Positions 17,898 through 26,403 of a stretch of 46,261 nt of DNA are shown here, in pieces. The position numbers and the translations under genes were made by a program. Each line of letters starts with the position of its first letter. The first letter of the stretch is position 1. The DNA is taken from the NCBI GenBank assembly GCA_050946255.1, contig JBMNUL010000004.1, positions 1-46,261 of the forward strand, read 5' to 3'. The notes under the pieces were generated by a model, which had not been told where the DNA came from, did not search any database, and saw nothing but the letters and a program-made list of their open reading frames with translations. Source of the stretch: JBMNUL01 sp050946255. Its GTDB lineage: Bacteria > Actinomycetota > Coriobacteriia > Coriobacteriales > CADBOM01.

Positions 17898-17924
17898 AAA
17901 GAACCCCGCCAATTGACGGGGTTC
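17898..17924 (-). terminator. Intrinsic terminator of the URO-D-like gene
   Basis: GAACCCCG (17901-17908) pairs with CGGGGTTC (17917-17924). On the minus strand the stem is followed by TTTCG, which fits termination of the leftward gene ending at 17999. Confidence 0.65.
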
Positions 17925-17998
17925 TCGATTGTCTGTTGCACAAATAAGTGCAGCCGCTACATGCTGGATGCAGGACCGAGCATACTAACAGTCCGACG

Positions 17999-19000
17999 TT
18001 ATGCCAGGCCGTGCTCCTTGAAGTAGATTGGCGAGTAGGCATCGATCTGTTTGTCGATTTCCTCGTAGACTCCGGGGAACGTGCTCACGGGCATGCCCTG
18101 AGATGCGCAGGGGATGAAGTGGTACGGGCCGTTCTGGCAAGCCTCGATGACGCGCTCCTTCACGACCTCGGGAGTCCATCCCTCGTAGTCGACCTCGGCG
18201 GAGTTGATGCCGCCCATGAAGGTGATCTTGTCGCCGTATTCCTCGATCATCTTGGGGATGTTGTTGGACTTCATTACGCCCTGCCAGACATCGATTCCAA
18301 TCTCGATCATGTATGGCACGAGGGTCTCGGCATAGGAGTCGGAGTGGTGGACGATGACCTCCACGCCATTCTCCTTCCAACGCCCGTAAACCTGCTTGTA
18401 GGGCTCAAGCAGGAACTCCTCGAACATCTCGGGAGCGAAGAACGTCGAGCGCTGGGTTCCCCAGTCGTCGTGGTGCAGGATCGCGTCTGGATGCAGGTGC
18501 TCGCATGTGACGTCGGCGACTTTGACCTCCCAATCGGCGATGTACTTCATGAGCTCCTTGAGCTCGTCCGGATACTCATAGAAAGCTGCGAGGGTGTTGG
18601 TGATCTCGCACAGGTAATGGCAGTTCTCGAAGATTCCTGGAGCATGGAAGATCGTGAGGTACTGCTCGTCGCGGTTGATTTTCTCGCACTCGGCCTGGCA
18701 AGCTTCCCACTCGGCCTCTGGGAACTCGGTGGTGGGAGCCTTGACGTAGTCCTGCCAATTCTCTATGTCCTTGACCACGATGGTCTCGGGTTTGTGCACA
18801 GGGAACGCTCCCGGCTGATTCTCTGCCCAGGAAACGGTGACTCCCCAGTCGTTGATCTTGTTCAGCTCTCCCTTCTTAGGATTGTTGCGGTGCTTGTAGA
18901 CGGGGGTGAACACAACGTGGAAGGGTTCGTATTGCTTTACAAACCTCTCCGGTTTACCGCCCTTGTGCATTTCGAGAAAATTCTGTTTTGCAGTAAGCAT
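17999..19000 (-). CDS. Uroporphyrinogen decarboxylase-family protein (not HemE)
   Basis: A 333-residue TIM-barrel protein of the URO-D/methyl-transferase superfamily. Motifs suggest the branch annotated as URO-D-like in anaerobes, often tied to corrinoid methyl transfer or O-demethylation. It lacks the N-terminal RQAGR of true HemE. Where zinc methyltransferases of the MtaA type have HxC, this protein has H219-S-D221. The later Cys298 (FIPCASQG) is kept, so the zinc site is altered. ATG 19000 has AGGAGGG just upstream; the longer in-frame ATG at 19048 does not. It is leftward and alone, divergent from a nitroreductase across an AT-rich gap. Function unknown; a methyl-group or tetrapyrrole-related ligand is possible. 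Confidence 0.82.
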   Translation of the reverse strand: MLTAKQNFLEMHKGGKPERFVKQYEPFHVVFTPVYKHRNNPKKGELNKINDWGVTVSWAENQPGAFPVHKPETIVVKDIENWQDYVKAPTTEFPEAEWEACQAECEKINRDEQYLTIFHAPGIFENCHYLCEITNTLAAFYEYPDELKELMKYIADWEVKVADVTCEHLHPDAILHHDDWGTQRSTFFAPEMFEEFLLEPYKQVYGRWKENGVEVIVHHSDSYAETLVPYMIEIGIDVWQGVMKSNNIPKMIEEYGDKITFMGGINSAEVDYEGWTPEVVKERVIEACQNGPYHFIPCASQGMPVSTFPGVYEEIDKQIDAYSPIYFKEHGLA

Positions 19001-19060
19001 TTTCCCTCCTAATGAAAATGAACAAATTTCGCTTAACCCGTGGAACATATTGTATTAGAG

Positions 19061-19110
19061 GTACAAATTTATAGTGCTTTACAATTAAATTCATTTAGAA
19101 ATATTTGTAC
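19061..19110. promoter_or_regulatory. Spaced inverted repeat in AT-rich divergent promoter region
   Basis: GTACAAAT (19061-19068) and ATTTGTAC (19103-19110) are perfect inverted copies 42 bp apart, about four helical turns. ACATATTG is also repeated directly at 19045 and 19109. The region separates the divergent URO-D-like and nitroreductase genes and is much more AT-rich than its neighbours. It could bind a regulator of either gene. Confidence 0.4.
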
Positions 19111-19194
19111 ATATTGCTGCAATTTTTGTTATTGATGTGATAATTTTATGGACTTCATTTGAAATGCGTCGTGTTAAAAAGATGGGGGATATAG

Positions 19195-19695
19195 ATGGAC
19201 GAGATATTCAAGAGGTCTAGCATTAGGAAATACACTGACGAGCCCGTGAGCGATGAGGACATCGAGAAGCTGATGCGCGCCGCGATGGCGGCTCCATCTG
19301 CTGCCAACCAGCAACCTTGGGAATTCTTCATAACCAGGGACGAGAAGATGAAGAAAAAGCTCGCCGATTCGTCCCCGTTCACTTCTCCAACTGCAAGTGC
19401 ATCTTGCGCAATCGTGCCATGCATTCGCGCCGAGGGCCTCAAGGTTCCGGCCATGGTGCCCCAGGATATGGGAGCATGCGTGGAGAACATCCTCCTCGAG
19501 GCAACTTCGCTTGGTTTGGGAGCCGTTTGGCAGGGTGTCTACCCGGACCGGGAAAGGGCTGAGACTATCTCGAGATTGATGGGAATCGAGGACGGCCTTG
19601 TTCCGTTTTGCATTATTGCCGTGGGTCATCCTGCGGGAGAGCCTAATATTACCGGCCCATCACGCTATGATGAGAAACGCGTGCATTGGGTGTAG
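19195..19695 (+). CDS. Nitroreductase-family flavoprotein
   Basis: A 166-residue FMN-dependent oxidoreductase of the nitroreductase fold, at the short end of the family. The N-terminal FMN-phosphate motif RSSIRKY (residues about 6-12) and the following MRAAMAAPSAANQQPWEFF are typical. The central PQDMGACVENILLEA and LGLGAVW blocks and the ending VGHPAGEP are also present. It acts as a homodimer in the cytoplasm, reducing nitro groups, quinones or similar with NAD(P)H or another donor. ATG 19195 has a GGGGGAT stretch upstream. It is followed 102 bases later by the sirtuin-like gene in the same direction. Substrate unknown. Confidence 0.9.
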   Translation: MDEIFKRSSIRKYTDEPVSDEDIEKLMRAAMAAPSAANQQPWEFFITRDEKMKKKLADSSPFTSPTASASCAIVPCIRAEGLKVPAMVPQDMGACVENILLEATSLGLGAVWQGVYPDRERAETISRLMGIEDGLVPFCIIAVGHPAGEPNITGPSRYDEKRVHWV

Positions 19696-19797
19696 GCGAT
19701 ACACTGTTGCAGATGAGATGCAGGTCTAGGTCAGGATGGGCGGCTCCGTCCGGGTGGACACAGGCCATACATGTTTCTGACAATATGCGAGGGAGCC

Positions 19798-20679
19798 ATG
19801 ATCACGGGAAACACGAACATCTACGACGGTATCTGGGGATGGAACAGGGATCCCGAAATCCTCAGGGCAAGAATGTTGATAGAAAACGCGCAGTGCGTTC
19901 TGGTGAGACTCGGGTCGGGCTTCGACTTGGCTTGCGGAATCGATTTTCACAAGGCAGATATGCGCTTCCTCGATTATTTCGGGGATTTTCACAGAAACTA
20001 CGGCATTAGCAGTATCTCCCAGGGAATCACTTTTCCCTATGTGACCGATGAGACCCACTGGGCCTTTGCCAGTCGTCTCGCAATGATGCTCCACTATGAT
20101 TCTGAGCCCGCAAGGCCGGTGCGGCTCCTGCACAATATCCTCCACGGCAAGGATTCCTATGTCATCACGTCCTCGATAGCCGGGCAGTTGCAGGAGGCGG
20201 GGTTCGACCACCTGCGCATGTTCGAGACGCATGGGAACGTAATGGGCATGCAGTGCGTCGAGGGCTGCCACGACACCGTGTACGATGTCGAGGAGCTGGT
20301 CAGGAAGATGTCGGAGGAGCAGGACGATTGCTTCGTGCCCGAGGAGCTTGTGCCGCACTGTCCCAACTGCGGTGCTGGAATGCGGCTTCATATTGAGGGA
20401 CCGCACTATGTTGGTGGGATGGAGGAGAAGGCAAGGCACAGGGAGTTCGTGCATTTTCTGGACCGGGCCAGAGAGGGCGGGCTCGTGGAATTGCGGCTGG
20501 GCGTCAACGAGCTCGAGTACGATTCTAAAGCAGCGATCTTGATGTCCGAGGTCCCGGAAAAGGATGCCAGCGTGATCTCGGTGGGGGAGGATGTTTCGCT
20601 CGACCCTCCAGTCAGATGCGATGTTTACGTCCCAGTCAGATCCAACATCGTCGTGGCCCTCCATCAGTTGCTTCCTTAA
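19798..20679 (+). CDS. Sirtuin-like protein of the class M type, altered NAD site
   Basis: A 293-residue protein related to the SirTM (class M) sirtuins, which are protein ADP-ribosylases in other bacteria. Shared features in order: DYFGDFHRNYGI (residues 59-70), ETHWAFASR, GFDHLRMFETHG, four zinc cysteines (153, 157, 188, 191: C-x3-C and C-x2-C) and a C-terminal Rossmann half. The usual TxNxD motif is TSSIAG (124-129), so both the Asn and Asp that hold nicotinamide-ribose are replaced. The catalytic-type His is present (His145 in ETHG). No macrodomain or GcvH-like gene is adjacent. ATG 19798 follows GAGGGAG; a more upstream ATG at 19771 is weaker. Confidence 0.72.
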   Translation: MITGNTNIYDGIWGWNRDPEILRARMLIENAQCVLVRLGSGFDLACGIDFHKADMRFLDYFGDFHRNYGISSISQGITFPYVTDETHWAFASRLAMMLHYDSEPARPVRLLHNILHGKDSYVITSSIAGQLQEAGFDHLRMFETHGNVMGMQCVEGCHDTVYDVEELVRKMSEEQDDCFVPEELVPHCPNCGAGMRLHIEGPHYVGGMEEKARHREFVHFLDRAREGGLVELRLGVNELEYDSKAAILMSEVPEKDASVISVGEDVSLDPPVRCDVYVPVRSNIVVALHQLLP

Positions 20680-20684
20680 GGGAT

Positions 20685-20709
20685 AAAAGCGCCGTTCGCA
20701 AGGCGTTTT
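20685..20709 (+). terminator. Intrinsic terminator after the sirtuin-like gene
   Basis: AAAGCGCC (20686-20693) pairs with GGCGTTTT (20702-20709) around GTTCGCAA, with the T run built into the right arm. It begins a few bases after the stop codon. Confidence 0.7.
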
Positions 20710-20920
20710 GCTGCTCGGTCTCGGACAATTCCCCAGCTCGCAATATACTTTATTAGTTCGATATTTCGAATCGTCTCGATGCGTTCTCAAATGCCTTGGA
20801 GATGGCTGGTGCGCGATGCGCGTTGATGAACGCAAGCAAACCACGAGAACAACTTTTGAAGCTTCGGCCGCTCAATGCGCTGAATGTCTTTCGGCGTCTG
20901 CTTGATAGGGGGAATAGTCT

Positions 20921-22213
20921 GTGGGTTCGTCTGGTTCGTCCACGAGGGCGGAGAGCATCTGGAGCGCCAACTTCATAGTTCTCTGCATCGTGAACCTCTG
21001 CCAGGTCATGGGGCAGCAGATGATGACCACCATCATCCCCCTCTATGCCTATGACCTGGGGGCCGCATCCGGGTTGATCGGGTTCGTCACGGGTTCGTTT
21101 GCCATCACCGCGCTGATCACGAGGCCGTTCATCGCCCCAGCTTTCGACAGCTATTCCAAGAAGAAGATCTTTTGCTTCGCAAGCCTCTTGATCACCGTTT
21201 GCTCGTTCCTCTACGGAATCGCCAACACGGTTCCGCTTGTCATCGCGGTGAGGATGCTGCATGGTCTCGCCATGGGGTGCACTGGACCTCTCGCACTGGC
21301 ACTTGCATGTGAGACGCTTCCAGAGAGCAAGATGGCCTCGGGCATCAGCGTCTTCTCGCTTGCACAGGCTCTCTCGCAGGCAGTAGGCCCGATGACCGGC
21401 CTCTATCTGATTGGCGTGATCGGATATCAATGGACCTTCATTATCGCTGGAATCGCGATGGCGTGCTCAGCAGCTCTGTCGCTCACGGTCAAGGAAAACG
21501 TGAAGATCGAGAGACCGAAGTACAAGTTCGAGCTCAGCCGTTGTTTCGTCAAGGCCGCGATTCCCGCTGCCATTCTCACTGCGATCACCACCGGTGCGAA
21601 CATGAGCATCATGTCGTTTATCGCAATCTACGGTGGTCTGCTCGGCATCGATCAGATAGGACTCTACTTCACCGTAAATGCCACCTGCCTGTTGGTTACC
21701 AGGCCGTTCTTTGGCAAACTCGCCGACAAGTACGGTTACTCCAAGGTCATCATCCCCGCGATGTGCTTGTTTGCGCTTTCGTTTGTGATCATTGCAATGG
21801 CAGATACCCTTTGGATGTTCCTCATTGCGGCCGTCGTCGGCGCATGCGGATTCGGTGTCGTCTCCCCGCTCCTGCAGGCGCTTTCGATGCAGTGCGTGCC
21901 CCGCAAGCGCAGCGGTGCGGCTTCTGCCACCAACTACACTGGTCTCGACTTGGCGATGCTCCTAGGGGCAACGGTTTCCGGAGGCATTGCCGAGGTGTTC
22001 TACGGAACCTCTGGAAACGAGATCACCGGGTATTCTGACATGTACCTTGTCAACGTCCTCTTCGTCGCCGTCGCCCTTGTCCTTTTCCTCTTCATGAGGA
22101 AGTTCATGGCGAGGAACATCGAGAGCGCCAACAAGCAGAACGAAAAGGACGAGAAGGCAAGGCTCGAAGCCCTCGCCGCTAGGAAAGCGGAGGCCAAGAG
22201 CTCGGAGGAGTAG
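20921..22213 (+). CDS. MFS transporter, drug/sugar-efflux (DHA1-like) type
   Basis: A 430-residue, 12-helix major facilitator not closely similar to the OFA trio. Segments include LCQVMGQQMMTTIIPLYAYD in TM1, AFDSYSKKKIFC as a divergent motif A, RMLHGLAMGCTGPLALALA in TM4 and an intact motif C-like FSLAQALSQAVGPMTGLYL in TM5, the last usual in antiporters. The C-terminus is a 35-residue highly charged tail rich in Lys, Glu and Ala. The start is GTG 20921, eight bases after GGGGG. It stands alone between two terminators. Direction (efflux) is inferred from motif C; substrate unknown. Confidence 0.85.
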   Translation: MGSSGSSTRAESIWSANFIVLCIVNLCQVMGQQMMTTIIPLYAYDLGAASGLIGFVTGSFAITALITRPFIAPAFDSYSKKKIFCFASLLITVCSFLYGIANTVPLVIAVRMLHGLAMGCTGPLALALACETLPESKMASGISVFSLAQALSQAVGPMTGLYLIGVIGYQWTFIIAGIAMACSAALSLTVKENVKIERPKYKFELSRCFVKAAIPAAILTAITTGANMSIMSFIAIYGGLLGIDQIGLYFTVNATCLLVTRPFFGKLADKYGYSKVIIPAMCLFALSFVIIAMADTLWMFLIAAVVGACGFGVVSPLLQALSMQCVPRKRSGAASATNYTGLDLAMLLGATVSGGIAEVFYGTSGNEITGYSDMYLVNVLFVAVALVLFLFMRKFMARNIESANKQNEKDEKARLEALAARKAEAKSSEE

Positions 22214-22270
22214 AACGCGCTCCTAATCGTGTCTTGCGGGAATTGATATACCTGCGCGATCAACAGGAGC

Positions 22271-22297
22271 GGCCGGGTTGGGAATTCCTACTCGGCC
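22271..22297 (+). terminator. Terminator-like hairpin after the MFS gene (first)
   Basis: GGCCGGGT (22271-22278) pairs with ACTCGGCC (22290-22297) through one wobble pair and is followed by CATTTGTTTTG. Confidence 0.65.
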
Positions 22298-22322
22298 CAT
22301 TTGTTTTGTGCCCGTGTGAACT

Positions 22323-22359
22323 ACAGGAGTAGGGGCATGCAGCTCCTGTCCCTGTTTTT
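22323..22359 (+). terminator. Second intrinsic terminator after the MFS gene
   Basis: ACAGGAG (22323-22329) pairs with CTCCTGT (22343-22349), and five Ts follow at 22355-22359. It acts in series with the hairpin at 22271 and isolates the Sel1-repeat gene downstream. Confidence 0.65.
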
Positions 22360-22439
22360 CGTTCTTCGACACGCGTAGTGCATCTCTCTTGGATTACCAT
22401 TAGCTCATCTGTTTCCCAATTTCGAAAGGTGGGGTCTCA

Positions 22440-23318
22440 ATGGATCAGATCCGTCTTGGTTATCAGCTTCCAGAGAAGGGTGTGGACGCGCTCATATCTG
22501 TGCTGAAGATGCTGGGAGTCAATCCGGAGGAAGAAGTTGACCCGCAGGAACTTCCTTTCGATTGGCAATATCAGATGAATGTTTACCTCACGCTCGTCGA
22601 CGACCAGTTCATGAATCTCGGCGAAGAGCCCGTCAGGACTTTCGTGACAAGCTTCCTCACGACGACATACGAGCACTACGTTGATACTGATAGAACGAAG
22701 GCAGGCAATTCCGCCTGTGATATCGGTGCGCTTTATTACACTGGCAGGCTCTCAGATGATGGGAACCCAGATTACGAGAGCGCTTTCGAGTGGTATCAGA
22801 AAGGTGCCGAACTCGATAACGTGCAAAGCTTGATAAACCTGGGGTATTGCTACGAATACGGGCGAGTTGGGGAGAGAAATCCCGACAAAGCCTTCAAGTG
22901 CTATCTGCTGGCTTCCTGCATTGGAGATTTGCCCGAGGCCCTCTACAAGTTCGGGGATTGCTTTTCCCGTGGAAATGGAGTTGAGAAAAACAAAGATGCG
23001 GCTTTCGGACTCTATTTCAAGGCGTATCGGTACATCAACCAGCATGAGGGTGGCTCAGAGGAAATAGCCCCAGAGGTGAAGGGCAGCGTCTACAAGAGGT
23101 TGGCTGACTGCTTGTTTTACGACGAGATGGTAATGGACGACGTGACCCAATATGGTTATAAGTTTGAGATAGACCGGCGGATGGAGATTCTCAGGTTATA
23201 TCAAGATGCCGAGCGATGCTTCCGCGTTGCGATTGAAAACGGGGCCACCTACTACTCCAAGCAACTGGAGAAAGTTATCGAGCAGCAGGACGCAATCCGA
23301 AATCAATTCTCGGAATGA
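22440..23318 (+). CDS. Sel1-like / TPR repeat protein
   Basis: A 292-residue soluble protein. The first 80 residues have no recognised motif. From about residue 87 it has Sel1-type helical repeats: ACDIGALYYTGRL...AFEWYQKGAEL, LINLGYCYEYGRVGE...AFKCYLLASC and YKFGDCFSRGNGVEKNKDAA. Such repeats form protein-interaction superhelices. The last 70 residues are charged and helical. There is no signal peptide, so it is likely a cytoplasmic scaffold. ATG 22440 follows AGGTGGGG. Partner unknown, and the flanking genes give no clear clue. Confidence 0.8.
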   Translation: MDQIRLGYQLPEKGVDALISVLKMLGVNPEEEVDPQELPFDWQYQMNVYLTLVDDQFMNLGEEPVRTFVTSFLTTTYEHYVDTDRTKAGNSACDIGALYYTGRLSDDGNPDYESAFEWYQKGAELDNVQSLINLGYCYEYGRVGERNPDKAFKCYLLASCIGDLPEALYKFGDCFSRGNGVEKNKDAAFGLYFKAYRYINQHEGGSEEIAPEVKGSVYKRLADCLFYDEMVMDDVTQYGYKFEIDRRMEILRLYQDAERCFRVAIENGATYYSKQLEKVIEQQDAIRNQFSE

Positions 23319-23460
23319 GTTGAGAGCTCATCTGGGAAAATCGCTAGGCCTTTGAGGGATAGTTTGTCGTCAACAGTCTTCAGAGCGTCCACATCTTTCG
23401 GCAGCATCAAACGCCGGAATCCTTAGGCTCCGGCAGGTTCCGGAAGCTCGCGGCAGAGAG

Positions 23461-23502
23461 AAAAAATTTTGGGGATTGTCGGCTCGAACACCGGCAATCC
23501 CC
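23461..23502 (-). terminator. Intrinsic terminator of molybdoenzyme operon 1
   Basis: GGGGATTGTCGG (23471-23482) pairs with CCGGCAATCCCC (23491-23502), 12 bp with one wobble pair. On the minus strand the stem is followed by AAAATTTTTT, closing the leftward operon that ends at 23540. Confidence 0.85.
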
Positions 23503-23539
23503 ATGGTTAAGAGGTTGGAAACCAAGGCAAAGTGTCCTG

Positions 23540-23956
23540 TTAGTCTCCTTCTACGAGATAGATGACGTTCTTAAGGGTGTTCTCCCAAACAGGGAGCTCC
23601 ACCTCACGACGACCGCGGGCCAGTAGGGCCTTCCGACGCTTCGAGATCTCGCTTTCCGGGTCGTCAAGGTCTCCATGCACGAGGGCTTGTGCCGGACATG
23701 ACATCTCGCAATAGGGGCGCTCTCCCTCGGCCAATCTGTCACCGCACATTGTGCAGCTGGTCGAGTAAACGGGCATCCAATACATCTTGAGGTTGGGGAA
23801 AGTGCCCGAAGGTTCGTCGATTCCCCCGCTGCCTATCGTGCGAACGCTCAGGCGGAAGTCGTCCTTGTCCAGATGATGGGCCATCTTGCACTCGAACCCG
23901 CAAGTCCAGCAACCAACGCAGCGCCCAACGTCGACCAATATTCCCTGCTTTCCCAT
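23540..23956 (-). CDS. Two-cluster [4Fe-4S] electron-transfer subunit (system 1)
   Basis: A 138-residue ferredoxin-like protein with eight cysteines in two sets: C13-x2-C16-x2-C19-x3-C23 and C68-x2-C71-x11-C83-x3-C87. It therefore probably binds two [4Fe-4S] clusters. It resembles the small subunit of DMSO-reductase-superfamily enzymes (DmsB-like) but is much shorter and lacks the extra clusters of DmsB/NrfC. No signal peptide or membrane helix, so cytoplasmic. Its ATG overlaps the stop of the molybdoenzyme gene by one base (TAATG), so the two are translationally coupled and should form a complex. It is clearly paralogous to the protein at 34396. Confidence 0.88.
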   Translation of the reverse strand: MGKQGILVDVGRCVGCWTCGFECKMAHHLDKDDFRLSVRTIGSGGIDEPSGTFPNLKMYWMPVYSTSCTMCGDRLAEGERPYCEMSCPAQALVHGDLDDPESEISKRRKALLARGRREVELPVWENTLKNVIYLVEGD

Positions 23957-26403
23957 TACTCGGCCCTCCTGACTTCGCAAAGATCGTCCCAGATCGTCTC
24001 GGATCCGCTCAGGCCGCAAGTGTTGATGAGCGCGTCGGGAAGACCCAGTTTGTGGTAGAACTCGCGCATGTACGGTCCCCAGCTTGTGCAGATCTCGTCT
24101 GCGCCTTCGTCCGTGCCTACGTAGCTGCCCAGCTCCTGTGCAGGTTCTGAATCGTACCTCTTGTACCATTTCACGCCATATGCATACCAGAGATGCACCA
24201 TGCCAGGCTGCAGGAAATTGACCAGCACCACCGGCACCTTAACGCTGCCCTTATCATTGAAGACCTCGACCATGTCCCCCTGCTTGAGACCGCGGGCCTC
24301 GGCGTCTTCCCTCGTCATTCCAAGGCGCGGGCCATCTCCGGAGAGCATGTCCAGCTCCTCGATTTCGCGAAGCTGTCCCTGCATGAAGAAGCGTGAACGT
24401 CCAATGAAGAGGTGCAGCGGGTACTTGCGGCGCATCTCCTCGTTGTCGATGAGCGCGGGCACCCTGTCCACCATTCCCCCTGCGGGGACGTCGGACAGCT
24501 GCTCGTTGTAGAAATTGATGCGGCCGGAATCCGTTAACGGGTTGTTATCCTTGAAGATGTCGAAGGGGCGAGGGGGAGTCTTGAGCTTGATGATCCCCTC
24601 CTCACGAAGCCGGTCGTAGGTGATCTTGGGCTTGACTGCGGCCACGAACTGGTCATCGCAATCCAGCCAGACATCACGCCACTCGGCGAGGGACTTGTCG
24701 AAGTACTCGCCCAGCCCGAGTCTCTTCGCCAGCTCGACCAGCACCTCGGCCTCGTTGCGGCAATCATACATCGGCTCGATGGCAGGTGGGCAGTAGACCA
24801 GACAATGGCCCACGTTCACGACTTCCTCCCGCTCAAACGTCGTGACATCTGGCAGAACGTAGTCGGCGAAATCGGTCGTCTCGCACTCACGGATGTCGAA
24901 GACCACCACCAGCTCCAAATTGGGGAAGATCTCGTCGCGCCACATCTTGCGCGGAGGCCAGTTGTGAACGGGGTTGCTGTAGGTGTTGATCAGGGCCTTG
25001 TACTGCTGTTTGGAGGGATCGTGGAAACTGTCGAGGATGTCTTGGAACTTGGCAGTTGGCGCATCGGTTCCCTCGGGAAGGCCGCCAAATTCCACGGCGG
25101 CGGAGTTGAAGTTGCAGACCCAGGTCTGCTGATTGGGCTCGAAGATGATTCCGCCTGCGTCGTTATACACCTTCCCTGTCAGTATCGGCAGGTACTGAAC
25201 TGCACGGGCCTCAGAAGTGCTGTTCTTGTAGCGCAATCCGGCGCCCATCCATATGAAGGCATTGGGATGCGAGATATACTCCTCTGCGAACATGCGCACT
25301 GTTTGCGCGGGGACTCCGGTGATATGTTCCTGATATTCGGGAGTGTAGGGAGCCACGCGGCGACGCAGCTTGGACAGCGAGGTCTCGCAGGGAATCCCAT
25401 TGACCTCCACGTTCGCGAAGAGATCTGCGTCGAAGCCCTCGGAAGAGCGGTAACCGCGGGGAATCACGATTGGTCCTTCCGCGGACTTGTCCCATACCAC
25501 GTAGGAATCGCTTCCTCCCTCTACTAGATCGCTTTCTCGCAGGAACTTACCAGTATCGTTGCGGATGAGGAAGGGCGCATCGGTTTGCGACAGCAGGAAC
25601 TCCTCGTCATAGCGCTTGGTGTCGAACACGATTTTCTCAACGGCGAAGGCGAAAGCGGAATCGGTGGCAGGTCGAATGCCGATGAACTGGTTGGCATTGG
25701 CTGCCGACGCGTCGAAGATCACTCCGATATCCACGATCTTGACTCCCTCATCCTTCTTGTCGGCGAGGATTTTGGTGGTGTAACCGGCGCGTGTGGCACC
25801 AGTGGGGTTTCCGCTCCAGATCACGATGTAATCGGCATCGTACATGCGGTCGGGGTTGCTGAAGAACACCATCTCCATATCGTTGCTCCAAAGAGATGGG
25901 CCCATGATTGGGGAGAGGTCGATGCTCTCCCATTCCATGTTGCTGGAGCCGGTGGCTTGGAGGAAACGGTACATCATGAGGCCGGTCATGGATGTATCCC
26001 ATGCGGGCATCCCACAGGGGAAGTTGTTGATCAGCACCGATTCGTTTCCATACTTCTCTCGAATTTCTTTAAGCTTCTCGGTGATTTCATCGAGAGCTTG
26101 GTCCCAACTGATGCGCTCCCATTTGCCCTCGCCGCGCTCTCCAGCTCGTTTCATGGGGTACTTCAGGCGCTCTTTCATGTAGGGCACCTTGCCCACGGTC
26201 GCGCCCTTGGCGCAGATGCAGCTACGCTCATTCAGCCCGCCGTGGGGTGGCATCATGGGATCGTTCAATATTTTTTCTGGGACATGGAGTGGCTCCATGT
26301 GGTCAATCGTGCCATCTGCGTTGACGATGGTCGTCAGCACGCAGTGGTCGTGGCAACCCCATCCCTGGCAGATGGAGTTGACCGCCCTTTGGTCTGGTTT
26401 CAT
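23956..26403 (-). CDS. Molybdopterin oxidoreductase, catalytic subunit (system 1)
   Basis: An 815-residue DMSO-reductase-superfamily enzyme with bis-MGD and an N-terminal Fe-S domain. The cysteines are C12-x4-C17-x3-C21, and C64 in CAKG; the first spacing (x4 rather than x2) is unusual. Further blocks are RISWDQALDEITEKL, the Mo-region WESIDLSPIMG (Asp162 is the likely ligand by position), IVIWSGNPTGATR, DFADYVLPDVTTFERE and the C-terminal molydopterin-dinucleotide-binding domain (about 660-790). There is no TAT signal. ATG 26403 has AAGAGG upstream; a 65-codon longer frame lacks similarity. This layout, with a soluble ferredoxin partner, resembles catechol dehydroxylases of gut Eggerthellaceae. 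The substrate is an inference only. Confidence 0.88.
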   Translation of the reverse strand: MKPDQRAVNSICQGWGCHDHCVLTTIVNADGTIDHMEPLHVPEKILNDPMMPPHGGLNERSCICAKGATVGKVPYMKERLKYPMKRAGERGEGKWERISWDQALDEITEKLKEIREKYGNESVLINNFPCGMPAWDTSMTGLMMYRFLQATGSSNMEWESIDLSPIMGPSLWSNDMEMVFFSNPDRMYDADYIVIWSGNPTGATRAGYTTKILADKKDEGVKIVDIGVIFDASAANANQFIGIRPATDSAFAFAVEKIVFDTKRYDEEFLLSQTDAPFLIRNDTGKFLRESDLVEGGSDSYVVWDKSAEGPIVIPRGYRSSEGFDADLFANVEVNGIPCETSLSKLRRRVAPYTPEYQEHITGVPAQTVRMFAEEYISHPNAFIWMGAGLRYKNSTSEARAVQYLPILTGKVYNDAGGIIFEPNQQTWVCNFNSAAVEFGGLPEGTDAPTAKFQDILDSFHDPSKQQYKALINTYSNPVHNWPPRKMWRDEIFPNLELVVVFDIRECETTDFADYVLPDVTTFEREEVVNVGHCLVYCPPAIEPMYDCRNEAEVLVELAKRLGLGEYFDKSLAEWRDVWLDCDDQFVAAVKPKITYDRLREEGIIKLKTPPRPFDIFKDNNPLTDSGRINFYNEQLSDVPAGGMVDRVPALIDNEEMRRKYPLHLFIGRSRFFMQGQLREIEELDMLSGDGPRLGMTREDAEARGLKQGDMVEVFNDKGSVKVPVVLVNFLQPGMVHLWYAYGVKWYKRYDSEPAQELGSYVGTDEGADEICTSWGPYMREFYHKLGLPDALINTCGLSGSETIWDDLCEVRRAE

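Noticed and set aside
17999..19000. True uroporphyrinogen decarboxylase HemE
   Set aside because: The RQAGR substrate motif is absent and no haem genes are nearby.
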